From: Utricularia gibba
Lineage: Eukaryota > Streptophyta > Magnoliopsida > Lamiales > Lentibulariaceae
Reading direction: 5' to 3'
Length of the DNA stretch: 64,000 bases
Assembly (NCBI GenBank): GCA_002189035.1
Contig: CM007991.1
Location: 4,340,001-4,404,000, forward strand
Part shown: positions 15,769 to 27,605 of the stretch, piece after piece
Position numbering within the stretch: position 1 is the first letter of the stretch
Layout of the letters: every line of letters starts with the position of its first letter
The notes under the pieces: model-generated
What the model was told of the DNA's origin: nothing
What the model saw: only the letters and a program-made list of their open reading frames with translations
Database searches by the model: none
Made by a program: the position numbers and the translations under genes

Positions 15769-16700
15769 CACTATGCTACAATGACACTAGACGTGTCCCC
15801 AAGTTATACCTAAGACTAACAGAAAACCAGTTCCTTCAGCATCAGTGATGAATATAAAAACTGAGAATAAATTTCGGTGCATGAGCTACAGAAGTGCAAG
15901 TTTGCATGTCATTTCATCACTCAAATATGTATGAGTAGATTCCTCTTAAGGAGTGTTTTCGAATATCATACCTTATAGAATTGATCCTTCCAAGGTCACT
16001 TAAGATCACAGTTGACAACCCATTTTTTTTCTTTTTTTTCTTTTCCTTTCTCTTTTTTTTTGGGCTGTGAAGGGGCAGCTTGTTCCAGACTAATCCGGGC
16101 ATAATGTGATTGCCCCTTTTCTTCATCAGAGTGTTGGCTAAGCACTCACACCTTATAACACCGGGCTCCTTCATACTCCTCTGGATTAGTCTATCCCTGC
16201 TCACCCTTTCACTACTTATTGAGTCTGCACATGCTCTTTTAATATGTGCTGCTTTTTGGGACTTGAGTCGCAATTTTTTTCTTCTTCCTTTTTTTTTTCC
16301 GTCGACCCTTTATTCACCTCTCTTTTTTTTCGTGGTTGGCCATCAATTTTGCAATGACTATGAAGTTCAACAATTCATATGAAAGAAACAATCTAGATCA
16401 CACTCCTTAGATTCCTCTAGTCACACACATGCTCTCATAAAATAAAAAGATCAAAATATGCTCTCGGGTAACTGAAAGGTCCACAAAACTCATGCAACAT
16501 AATTCATCTAGCAGCTGTAATGTTCAATCACTTAGCCATCAAAACAGTTTACTGGTATTAAACAAAACCTATAGTAGACACGACTCTAAGTCTAGACTTA
16601 GACTAATAGATACCATTCTTTGACATAAACAGGATCTTAAACATGAAAATAAAATAAAATAAAATAAAAACCTACTATACTAAATCGCCCTAGCGGTAGA

Positions 16701-18358
16701 TTACTTGTTCAGGGAGGCGTCGACCACTCCCTGTTTTAACTCTGTGATCACCCGAATTAAGTCTGAAATTTTGTCGCTCATCACCTCTAATATTTCTAGG
16801 TAGCAGCAGCGTTTTTCTCCTTGAGTTGGGGTTGAGGTTGATGGAGCAGCAATGTCTTCCTTCTTCTTTCTTGGTATAACGCTTACTTCTAGTCCTATCA
16901 AAGATCTAAAAACAAACCCACTTCCTTGGACTTTGATTAGTCCAGCAACTTTCAAAGAATATGCATCCAAGGTTACTGTCTTAGTCTCAACATGGAAGAA
17001 TTCAAGTTTAGACAGTTTTTTCAGGGCAAAGAGTATGAACCAGATGCGTAACAACATGATCAAAGCTTATTCATAATGCAAGCATTATGACACAGACCGC
17101 TTATAATCCCTATTCACAGACCGCTTATTCATAATGCACCATAACACAAATAATTCACGTTTGTAAAGAGCATTAAATCCACATTTTTACTGAAAAGAGT
17201 TGTAGTGACTAACATATGAACATAACGCATGAAAGGATCAACAAACAATTCAGATTTCATTCCCTTTGCCTTAAATTCAATGACATGCCGATCAGTCAAA
17301 ATCCCATAGAATTCTTCAGCATCAAAGTCTGCTGGATAATCAAAGAGGCAGCGAAATCATGCGAATCTACTGCTGTTTTGAACAAAAACCGAGAGCAACA
17401 TTCCACTCAGCCAAAGAAAACGAAAATTTAGTACCCATCAAACGAAAACAAACAGTAGCAGGCTTCAAAACAGTTTCTAGAATTTTGTAAGTAAAAATGG
17501 AGGCAAATTCATATGATAGCTCCACATATGCAGGAAGTTTTAACTCAAATAAAATCATAAAGGTAGAATTCTCAAACATGGTGTAAACCTTGTCTACTAT
17601 GTTCAACTCAACAAGAATCTCGAAATCAATATGATGGCAGGGTAATACCTTAGCACCTTTCACCTCCCATACATGTCCATGTACTCTGCTATCTCAAACT
17701 TCAGGTATTTTTCGTTTAACATATCCGCATGGTGCTTGAAATAGGGGATTCCTTTTCTGGTCATTTGTCTTTGGAACCGCTCCCTTTCCACAACAAATTT
17801 CCCTGCATTCATGACCATAGAGACTAATTTTCGGAGAAATTTCTTTACCTTCTCCATCCCTTCCTGCTCCTCTTCAGTTATGCTCGCAGTAGTTTCTGCA
17901 GGTGGAGTTCCTTGCTCTTTTTGACCTCGGACCAGTGGCTGCACACCCTATTCGCCCGTTTCTTGTGCATGTCCTGTTTTGTTTTCACCTCCAGTCTCCT
18001 CATGATTTTCATTTTCAGCCTCAGGCTCTTCCTCTGCTGCCTCTTCTTCATTTCTGAAAATTCCAGTATTTTCTTTCACGATGGGCAGCACTAATTTTTT
18101 GGATTCAGCATATTTCTTTTTAGGCACAGGTTCCTCTAGCGGACCCTTCTGCTTTTTCGTTCTATGTTTCTTCCCCTTCTTCTTGGGCGAGACTTGTGGC
18201 TCTGTTGGTGGTTCTTCTGCTGAAGCTTTTCTCTTCCTATAAGTCGGTTGCATGTCTCTCAATCGTTGTTGGAGGCTGATATGCTCTGACTTGGGGGATG
18301 GGTCCTTCTGTTTTTTCCGTTTAGAGGACTCCCCAACCTCTGTTGTCTGAGGGATCAC
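16701..18358 (-). pseudogene. Athila extra ORF downstream of integrase (env-position ORF) remnant
   Basis: A broken frame in the place where Athila elements carry their additional ORF. The N-terminal part (18,358–17,948) is Lys/Glu/Pro-rich and hydrophilic. The middle (17,944–17,367) includes HHIDFEILVELNIVDKVY and the FSFSLAEWNVALGF box typical of the plant retrotransposon ORF-1/putative transposon protein family. The C-terminal part (17,063–16,701) has KVAGLIKVQGSGFVFRSL and ends in a Lys/Glu-rich tail. I see no signal peptide or convincing membrane anchor in the surviving parts, so an envelope role rests on position only. A diverged second copy lies at 12.5–14.0 kb. Confidence 0.75.
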
Positions 18359-18845
18359 GTCTGCTTCTTGAGGATTCTTCGTGGTGACAGCATCAAGCTA
18401 AACTACTTCTTTTTGGGTCGGAACAACAGTGGTGGTTGCTCCAGCATCCCCTATTCCTTCCTTCACTTGCTCCTTTCTCATCTTTTTCCGGCCAGACTTC
18501 TCCTTTGTGGCCTTCTTTGTGCTTCGTGTCGCCGGCATCATGTTTCTTCAGCTGTAATTTTTCGCAAGAAAATCGCAGGCAAATGGGTGAAGTGAAGAAC
18601 AGTAACTGTTCTTCCAGGTAATTTTAAGCATGAAGGGCATTTTTGTCATTCCCCTCCAGTGCAACTTCCCCATTAATAACTCCCTTTAACACCTAATAGT
18701 CATTTCCTAGTAGCACAAAATACGGATAAAATTCCTAAAATAACAACATTAAACTAGAAATTAAAATGCTAAAATTAAAACTTAACCATGAGTTACCTCC
18801 CGCAAGCACCCTTGTTTAGAGTCTTGGACCTGACTTCTCGTGCGG

Positions 18846-21800
18846 CTACGTTTCTTGAGCGTCCATCAGCTTAGTCACCTCCAGATTTCCTATGAACATG
18901 TTAGCATTTTCATAAAAAACTTTAAAGCGATGCCCATTTACCAAAAATCCTTTATTTGAATCTCTATCAAATATCTCCATGGCATCATTTGGAAAAATTT
19001 CTTTCACAACAAAAGTCCCTATCCATCTGGATTTCAGTTTCCTAAGATGCAACTTCAACCCCGATTGGAATAATAAGACTTTCTGGCCAATCTTGAAATT
19101 TCTCCTGAAAATATGCACATCATGATAACTCTTAATCCGAGCCTTGAATAATTTTGAGCTCTCGTACGCATCATTTCTCAACTTCTCCAGTTCTGAAAGT
19201 TGGAGCTTCCTGTGACTTGCACTAAGGTTCCTGTCCAAGTTCAACTTATTTACAGCCCACCAAGCTTTGTGCTCAAGAGCTATTGGTAGTCTACAAGGCT
19301 TCCCATAGACCAACCGAAATGGTGAGGTCCCAATGGGAGTCTTGTATGCTATTCTTATTGTCCAAAGTGCGTCCTTTAACCTCATACTCCAATCTTTCTT
19401 GCTTGGGTTTAAACCTTTCTCCAGAATTTGCCCATTGGTTTGTGGATGGTACACTGCAAAAGGCTTGTACCAAATATTAAAATGCTTCAAAACACTCCTT
19501 AAGGCCTGATTGTAAAAATGGGTTCCCCTATCACTGATCAGTGCCTTAGGAGTTCTGTGTCTCGTGAAGATGTTGTTGCGCAAGAAATTAATCAAAGTCT
19601 TGGCATCATCAGTCCGTGCAGGGATTTCCTCAATCCATTTGGACACATAATCAACCGCAACCAAAATGTAATTGTAACCTGCTGAAGTAGGAAATGGTCT
19701 AATAAAATCTATACCCCATACATCAAATAATTCACATACCAGAATTCCTTGTTGAGGCATTTCGTTTCTATTTGATAAATTTCCTACCCTTTGGCATGGT
19801 TCACAACATTTGCAATAGGCGTAACAATCTCTGAAAATGTGAGGCTAATAGAATCTACAATCTAGAATTTTTCTTGCTATTCTATTCGGTCCATGATGGC
19901 TACCAAAAGGTCCTGCATGACAAGAATCAATTATTTTTGGAATTTCATTTTCATGAATGCACCTTCGAATGACGCCATCATTGCATCTCTTGCATAAATA
20001 TGGATCATCTCATATGTAGTATTTGGCATCATTCTTCAGCTTGTTTCTCGCATGATAGTCCATTCTAGGTGGCATCACCCCTGTTGAAACAAAGTTTGCA
20101 AGATCAGCAAACCACGAATAATGTATAGTAGTCCGAACTGAGAATAGCTGTTCATCTAGGAACATCTCAGTGATGATTCCATCTCCTTCACTTCCTTCAA
20201 TCATACTAAGATGATCAGCCACAAGGTTCTCCCGTCCAAGCCTATCCTTTATCTCAACATCAAACTCTATAACTAGAAGGACCCATCTAATAAGTCTTGG
20301 TTTGGAGTCCTTCTTCTCCATCAAGTACTTTACTGCTGAATGATCAGTGTATACCACCACTTTGCTACCTAAAAGAAAAGAACAAATTTTTCCAAGGCAA
20401 AAATAACAGCAAGAAATTCCCTTTCAGTGATGATATAGTTTTTCTGAGCTTCATCCAAGGTTTTTGAAGCATAAGAAATGACATGGTGCTTTCCTTCAAT
20501 TTTCTATCTCAAAACAGCACCCACAGCATGAATACTTGCATCACACATGATCTCAAAATCATATTTCCAATCAGGTGGTTGCATCACGGGTGCAGTAGTA
20601 ACAGCCTTTTTCAAAGAATTAAAAGCATGCTTACATGAATCATCAAAATCAAAGGGAACATCATTATGCAACAACCTACCAAGAGGCAAGGCAATTTTCG
20701 AAAAATTCTTAATAAACCTCCTATAAAAACTAACATGTCCTAAAAATAATTTAATACCTTTCACATCAATAGGATAAGGAGGTTCAGAAATAATCTCAAT
20801 TTTTGCCTTATCAACCTCAATCCCTTTTTTAGAAATCACATGTCCTAAAACAATTCCATGATTTATCATAAAATGACATTTTTCAGAATTTAAAACTAAA
20901 TTTTTCTCCACACATTTCTTTAAAACCTTATCTAAATGGTCCAAGCATGACTCAAAATTCTCTCCATATACCATAAAATCATTCATAAATATTTCAATAA
21001 AATCATCACCAAAATTAGAGAAAATACTAGTCATACACCTCTGAAATGTAGCTAGGGCGTTACACAATCCGAAAGGCATCCTCCTATAAGCATAAAATCC
21101 AAATAGACATGTGAAGGTTGTCTTGTCTTGGTCCTGGCCTAAAATAGGAACCGGATTATATCCAGAAAACAATAAAACGATTTTCCAGCCAATTTTCCCA
21201 ACATCTAATCAATAAAAGGCAAAGGATAATGATCTTTCTTTGTCACTTCATTTAATTTTCGATAATCAATGCAAACATGCCATCCATTTCGCACCCTTTG
21301 TGGAACAAGCTCGCTTTTCTCATTCTCCACCATGGTCATCCCTGTCTTCTTTGGCACAACATGAATGGGACTCACCCATTCACTATCTGTGATAGGGTAA
21401 ATAATCCATGCATCATGGAGTTTAACAATTTCTTTTCTTATCACCACCATCATGTTTGGGTTGAGGCATCTATGGAGTTGGCGAACTGGTTTTGCACCAT
21501 CCTCTAGAAATATTCAATGCATGCATATGGATGGACAGATCCCCCTCAATGTCATCGAGCGCCCAACCTATTGCCTTCTTGTTTCTGTTCAGTGCATCGA
21601 GCAGTTGTGACTCTTGGTCTGGGCTCAGACCAGTGGAGATGATAACCGGGTTCCTAAACTCTGCATCAAGAAAAACGTATTTTAAATGATTAGGCAATGG
21701 TTTCAATTCAGCTAACCTCTCTTTCTGAGTCTTGGCTTGCACCATATTTAATTGCTCGAATTTTTCTTCATCTTCCAATTTTGCAAATAAGGATTCTTCA

Positions 21801-22488
21801 TGAGCCTCTTCTTTTTCTTGAATTTCCTTCTTCAAGTGCTCCTCAATGAGTTCGTCCATTACATCCACAACACAAATGCTCTCAAAATCACTGGGATAAT
21901 TGTTCGCATCCTTCATGTCCAGTGTCATTTTGTCTTCATCAAAAGAAAGCTCAATAATTCCCATTTTCACGTTGATGATGGCATTTGAAGTGCTCAAGAA
22001 TGGTCTACCCAAGATAATTGTCGTGTCCTTTGAAACTTCAGTGGGCATGTTAACCACATAAAAATCAGCTGGGAACACCAGATGCTCAATTTTCACAAGA
22101 ACATCCTCAACCAAGCCTTTGGGAGAAATCACTCTCCATCCGCTAGCTCAATTTGTACACTCGATGGTTGCAAAGGTCCCAACCTAAGTGCCTCATAAAC
22201 ACAATTTGACATGACATTTATAGAAGTTCCCAGGTCTGCCATAGCTCTCCTGATGCACAAATCTCCTATCTCGCATGAGACAAAAAATGTACCCGGATCT
22301 TTACGCTTTTCGGGTAATTTCCATGTTAAAAGTGTTGAGCAGCTTTGACTCAATTTTACCTTCCCCTTCTCTTTCAGCTTAGGTTTGGGCATACACAATT
22401 GCTTCAAATATTTGATACTCTTTGGCACAAGATCAATATACTTCAAGAGAGTTAAATTCAATTGAGTGTTTCCTAATGCTTTCAACAT
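18846..22488 (-). pseudogene. Athila pol remnant: protease, reverse transcriptase, RNase H, integrase
   Basis: The domains run in Ty3/gypsy order. The protease is in 22,488–21,870, with active-site ADLGTSINVM (D-L-G type) and the flap-side ILGRPFL. RT is in 21,453–20,504, with CIDYRKLN, the primer-grip-side RMPFGLCNA and, at the catalytic loop, FMNDF where FMDDF is expected, so the first catalytic Asp is Asn. RNase H follows (CDASIHAVGAVL, then [10 protein letters not shown] and the DHLS region near 20,200). Integrase is in 19,760–18,846, with the first Asp in WGIDF and the second in SDRGTHF. Just after PQTNGQ about ten residues are missing compared with relatives, including the catalytic Glu. 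There are stops or shifts between all blocks. Confidence 0.92.
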
Positions 22489-22656
22489 TTTCTCTTTTTC
22501 GCTTTGCTCTTATTTCAGCTTCAACCTTCCTGGAAAAGGAGGCTGGGTCACCTTCACCGTGATAGGTTCTAGAAGTACCTCAACTTCATCCTCACTCTGT
22601 ACAACAACTTCGTACTCCTCTGTTTCATTCTCCTTAGTCTCAGGCTGGACTAGTTC

Positions 22657-24074
22657 TCATCCAGGTTTCTCTCTTCCACTTCTAAGTGTCATGGCGCTTA
22701 TATTCGGCCTTCCACTGGAATTTGGATTTGGCTTGGGTAGAGATGGCAAACTCCCTTTCTGTTTCAAGTCTCCAAGCTCTGCTGCCAACTGACTCACTTG
22801 AACCTCCAAATTCCGAATTGCTTGTTGATTTTCAGCTTGATTCTTGATTGATTGCGCAATGAATGTCTTCAACATTTCTTCCAATGAATTTCCAAAATTC
22901 CCTCCAGCATTGATTTAATTTGGGACTTGGAATGGCTGCTAGTTCTATTGGTTTTGCCTTCGAAATGGAGGCGCCTGATAAGATCTTTGCTCTTGAAAAT
23001 TCTGCTGCCTCATGGTTGAGCTCTCCCCTTTGTAAGAATTTTCGTTGTTGCTCCAACAGAAATTTCGGTGATCCCTCCAACCTAGGTTGTAAGTATTTGA
23101 ATATGGGTCATATTTCTTCCTCTGCTGGGGTTCCAAATATCCCATAGCCTTGACATGCTCTTCCTCAAATAAATCTGGGCACTTGTCCGCGACATGCTCT
23201 GTTCTGTGACAGTTCCTACACGGCATGTTCTTAGCCTAGAATAAAAATAGCTCCTTCATCATTTCTAACATAGCAGCAACGTTTTTCGTGACTTCAGTCT
23301 TGAAATCCTGGGCTTGCTCTCCACTTCATACACCCTCTTGTTTGAGGTTCGCTTCCTAATAATATGTCTCAAATGCTCAGCTAGCTCCTCAAGCAAGGAA
23401 AGAGCTTCGATTGGTGTCTTTTTCCTTAAAAATCCTCCTGCCGCTGAATCTACCATTACTCGGTCAGTGCACAAGAGTCCATCATAGAAGTATTTGACCA
23501 AAGCATTGGTCTGAAAACCATGGTTTGGACAGGAACCCAAAAGATGGTTAAATCTCTTCCAATATTCGTGCAATGATTCTCCACTCATTTGTTCAACATT
23601 ACTATTTTTTTTTCTAATTCCTTCAGCCTTGGAAGCTGGAAAATATTTGCTCAAAAACACCTTCTTCATTCCAGCACAATCGGTTATGTTTCCAAGCCTT
23701 AGTGAGTTGAAACAAGTTTTGGCTCCTCCTTCTAAAGTAAACTGGAAGGCTCTCAAACAAATGGAATCTTTAGTCATTCAAGCTCCCTTGAATGATGTGC
23801 ACACTGATGTTACATTGTCAAGATGCTCATGAGGGTTTTCTCCAATTTATCCATAAAACTTGGACAAAAAATTGATCATTGCTGGTTTCAACTCATTTGC
23901 TCCATCCTCTAGAAATCTGATGCACAGACCCCTATAAGTATGATTAGCAGCATCTAATTCGTTCAAGGTCTTCTCAAGTTCAGCCATTCTGAAATTGCTA
24001 TTAGTCTCGGGTGGGAGTTGCCTTGATCTGCTTGCTTCCCTAACTCTCACCCTTCTTGCTGATAGTTCTCTCAA
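22657..24074 (-). pseudogene. Athila gag (capsid/nucleocapsid) remnant
   Basis: Broken minus-strand frames. 23,777–23,265 carries the retrotransposon gag capsid domain, with the LRAFQFTLEGGAK stretch and the MSGESLHEYWKRFNHLL segment. 23,226–22,945 carries one CCHC zinc knuckle (C-x2-C-x4-H-x4-C in MPCRNCHRTEHVADKCP). 22,884–22,657 is a heptad-like Gln-rich segment followed by TLRSG, a link to the protease seen in Athila gag-pol. The first part (24,074–23,847) is separated from the capsid frame by a shift. Stops and shifts mean no full Gag is made. Confidence 0.88.
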
Positions 24075-24154
24075 TTTCTGGGAAGAAAGTGAGATTACCT
24101 ACACCAGAAGAACGTAAATGCATCAACTAAAAATGCAAAACAATTAAACACTGC

Positions 24155-24172
24155 TCCCCGGCAACGGCTCCA
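24155..24172 (-). other. Primer-binding site, tRNA-Asp type
   Basis: On the minus strand the 18 nt TGGAGCCGTTGCCGGGGA lie 3 nt after the end of the 5' LTR. They match the complement of the 3' end of plant tRNA-Asp with one apparent mismatch (A at position 4 where C is expected). A tRNA-Asp primer is common in Athila/Tat elements. Confidence 0.85.
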
Positions 24173-24175
24173 ATT

Positions 24176-25557
24176 TGATAAACGGAAATTTTAGCATATC
24201 ATTGCAAATAAAGCAAACTTCCGCATCAAATAAATTTATACTCCCTAATCTACACAAAATACAAATTTAGAAAAACTTATATAGTGTATGTCGGGTCGAT
24301 CACGAAAAGATTGTGCTTTCTAAGTGTTTTAGTAAATGTACAATTCGGAATAACAGTAAGTCTTAGTCTAAGCCCGGACCAACAGTGGTAAACAAGTTTG
24401 GTAAACAAGATCAGGTTTCAATGCAAAAGGTAACAACTACTGGTTTCAACTCAGAATAATATGTAGATGCCTTAAGGATCTGCAGGTGATGTGGGATTAA
24501 AATATCTAAGTTAAATTATCATGTTCTTACACTCACAACTTCAAATCACCTAGGTCTACCCAGGTTATTTGTCATATTTTCGGCTAAGCTAGTCTCCAAT
24601 ATCATCACCAACTTTACAACTAGGCCTAGCGACATGCAAAGTGAATAGAACTAGGTCTACCTGGTTCTACTGGTTCTACCCCGGACTAAAAGCTACTGCG
24701 CCCGCCTTAATTTGTTGGTCTACCTCTAAACCAAGCTTCTTAGTTGCAAAGTTACTTGTTCCCCTCCTTAGGTCTACCGATGGAATGATAGAAACAAGAA
24801 CTAAGAAATAATAGTGAATTTTACTAAGAATCCTAGACCAACACCACCATTTTTCACCTTAAGACATCCTTAGGGTTCTAGCTACTCATACTTTGAAGGT
24901 TAAACATGATAGCATTAACATAAAACAACGAAAATGTCAAAAACATTGTGAAAATGTCAAAAACAACGAAAATGTCAGCAACTAAAGTAAAGCAGTAAGA
25001 GTTCAGTTTTCCGTTTGCTGCTGTTCCCTGGCCGGAACAGTAGTCCTGGACTAGGTTCTGATGTTGTTCTTGAGGGTGAAGTCCATCTTCTCCTCCCTTG
25101 GTTTGCTCTTTGTGTTGGAGTTGAAGGAGAAGCCCCCTCAAGTGCTCTCCGTGCCCCCCCCCCCCCCCCCTAGCTGCTTGTTTGTTACTACCATTCTCTC
25201 TCTCCTTCTCCAAAAATATCTTCCCTCATTTACTCCCACGTCACTGTTCTTGACGCCATCACTGTTCTCGGCTTGAACTTGCAAACTGCAGGTGGCAAAA
25301 CAGTGCTCTTTGTCCCCTGCAGCTTGGTGACTTGCACGAAATTCAGATTTCTTCCTTGACTTTCGGGTTGCTGCGAGACTCCAAAATCGAGTTAGACATG
25401 GGGTGGGCTAAATCAAAGGATTTAGCCCACTAATACACCAAAAATCATATTTTCCCTAATCAAGTAAAAACACTAAAAACTATAAAATTAACATTTAAAC
25501 ATAATTAAAAATTTATGATTTTTCATATCCTAAAACATGAAAATTTGTGTGTTATCA
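24176..25557 (-). repeat. Right (5') LTR of the Athila element, complete
   Basis: About 1,382 bp, bounded by TGATAA at the left and TTATCA at the right (TG…CA ends with a 6-bp terminal inverted repeat). The left boundary is set by the primer-binding site 3 bp beyond it. It contains a 17-nt C run at 25,154–25,170. The base pairs after the right end, CTAAT, would be one half of a target duplication, but the other half is lost. Confidence 0.85.
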
Positions 25558-25857
25558 CTAATATTAAAGGCTGCATTTAATTATCTCATAGGCATGTATA
25601 ATACCCTCATAAGGTATGTTCCTCACGTATAGGAGCTGTCCTATTCAGTTATCATTAACATACCTTGGAATAGCATGAGTAAACCGTAACCCTTCAAGTA
25701 AAGTACGCATGTCACCATTAACATTTAGTGATACATCATCCCTATTAGTATCCGAATAAGGGTTTGAAAAAACAGCATTATTTTCCTAAAAAATATAGGG
25801 TTAATTTTGATATATAACCAAGTGTATGATAGAGAGGAATAGCAAAAATGACTTACC

Positions 25858-26838
25858 GGATTTTTCATTGACTTATAAGGTGAGTCATCAATCAATAAGG
25901 TATTGTGACAATTGTATCGTGTGTTGAATCCATTGTTAATACCCCATACACAGCTCAACTCCTTCATGTAGACTGTGTTGTTAGGATTCTTGTGAACATG
26001 TACATCTATGTCTGTAGTCATCAATTGTTCTCACACAAAAATGAGTTTATCGAATAACGAAGGTGAAAAGATCTATCTAGTGATTGCTTGCAGCTGCTCC
26101 CTATAAAAGAAATCATTTGCAAATATTTGCGCAATTCTAAATACCAAAACAAAAAGATGTAACACACGTACCCGCCACGGGATGATCATAAGGCTACATC
26201 AAAATTATTGAAACATCACCTAATAAAATCACGTGCATATGGATGTAGAAAGACTGCATAAATTACACTAAAAACTACCTATGATATCTCACAAAGTGTT
26301 AATATATATAATACACAAAAATAAATAGTGTTAATGTACCTAATCGACCATATATGATTTTGTCTGGAGGGATTCGTACACTTGACGTTCTAGCCCTATA
26401 TACAATGTCTACAAGCATATCATTTACGTCCAAGATAATCAGCTTTCATTGTGGCTTAGAGGAACTCAAAGAGGGTCTGGTATACGACCAACAGTTCTCA
26501 TACCAATCCAATTTATGGCGAAGCTATTCATTCTCCTTTGTTATAAATGAGAGTTTATCATCCACATCATTGAGATCATGCGTGTACTCGTCCCCTTCAA
26601 TGTCATTACCATCTTCTATCCTCTCATCCCTAAATACGTTTTCATTCTTCTTGGGTGTTCTAGGATTCTTAAACATACCATACCAATAACATTTTGTCCC
26701 CGGTGTATCCACAAATGGTGGTAAAATATCAATAAAATTCCTTTGCATACTTGAGAAGATGAATATAAGATTTTGTACATTTCTCTTGTGCAAGATATCA
26801 AATATTATAATAAGAATAGATAAAATAAAAATACTCAA
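25858..26838 (-). pseudogene. Relic of a plant FCP1/NLI-interacting-factor-like phosphatase gene
   Basis: Minus-strand pieces fit the HAD-type FCP1 phosphatase fold. At about 26,446–26,341 the frame reads KLIILDVNDMLVDIVY and later PPDKIIYGRL, the first-strand motif of the plant family. At 26,024–25,858 it reads CVWGINNG and then TLLIDDSPYKSMKNP, the conserved second-Asp block. An upstream frame (26,838–26,524) is acidic and low-complexity. The central motif-bearing exons are missing or unrecognisable and stops lie between the pieces. In the full family these enzymes dephosphorylate phosphoserine, but no activity is expected here. It directly abuts the right LTR of the Athila element. Confidence 0.65.
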
Positions 26839-27095
26839 TAAAAGTATTCAATAAAAATATTCAATTAGATTAGATTCAATAAATATATACTGAATAAAAA
26901 TAAATTCAATAAAAATATTTAATAAAACTAGACTCAATAAATATACACTCAATAAGAAGATTAAAAAAATATTCAATAAAAATATATTTAATATTAAAAA
27001 TATATTTAAAAAATATTCAATAAATATATTCAATAAGAATATATTCAATAAGAATAGATTCGATAAAAATATTTAATAAAAATATAGAATATTTT
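26810..27095. repeat. Degenerate AT-rich tandem array
   Basis: Many variants of a unit close to TTCAATAAAAATA recur, spaced irregularly from about 9 to 20 bp, with almost no G. The reading frame through it on the minus strand (26,848–27,048) is an artefact of the repeat. Confidence 0.75.
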
Positions 27096-27195
27096 AATTC
27101 ACATTTCTTCTACATATATAATGAAAGATTTATCTTTCAACTTGACTATTCAACTTGGGTTCCATTGGAGGACGTATCCAAATAAAACTTGTCCA

Positions 27196-27605
27196 CTATT
27201 CTTCAAATTCTCTTCTCACATCTTTCACCAGCACCAACCTTTTTTTCCCATTTAAAGTATAGTGGCTTATATCGAAAGTCCTAGAACATACACTCACACC
27301 AAAAAAATAATGAAGTTCCACTTCAATAAACAACTCTTTACAAATATTCACAAAGGTCAGCACATATGTAATAAGTCTTTGAATTAAATGAGACAAAGGA
27401 ATATCTAAACATTCTGATATTTCTTCTAAAATAGTCATAATGGTAAACGCAAATCACAACAAAAATGCTCTGTGCTTAAGTCAAATCCCATTGGACCCAC
27501 ATGGGATGTAAGTTCACTCTCAATCAACTCATCTGGTTGTTTATCCCAAACCTCATATTCATTCGATTTCAAGAATTTAGTTATCAATTTTTTAGAAGTT
27601 TGCAT
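27196..27605 (-). other. Unidentified coding-like remnant
   Basis: Two adjacent minus-strand frames, one starting with ATG at about 27,605 (MQTSKKLITKF…) and one at 27,438–27,196, have balanced amino-acid composition in an otherwise AT-biased area. The second contains CLDIPLSHLIQRLITYVL. I recognise no domain. They may belong to the same decayed locus as the phosphatase relic or to a transposon. Confidence 0.3.

Larger units (their letters stand above)
15096..25557 (-). mobile_element. Ty3/gypsy Athila-type LTR retrotransposon, nearly complete but defective
   Basis: Read on the minus strand, the order is 5' LTR (25,557–24,176), a tRNA-Asp-type primer-binding site, gag, protease, reverse transcriptase, RNase H, integrase, an extra ORF and a 3' LTR that stops early (15,768–15,096). 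An extra ORF after integrase, together with a protease of the D-L-G type and the Athila-style gag/pol sequence, places it in the Athila lineage of Ty3/gypsy. Every ORF is interrupted. The RT lacks its first catalytic Asp and the integrase has lost the segment with its catalytic Glu. The left LTR is truncated and no target-site duplication can be paired. The element therefore cannot move on its own. Confidence 0.93.

Noticed and set aside
16701-18358. Calling the Athila extra ORF a true envelope gene
   Set aside because: No signal peptide, cleavage site or membrane anchor is visible in the surviving sequence; position alone is not enough.
26810-27095. Possible CRISPR-like array
   Set aside because: Units are short, degenerate and irregularly spaced AT-only sequence in a plant nuclear context.
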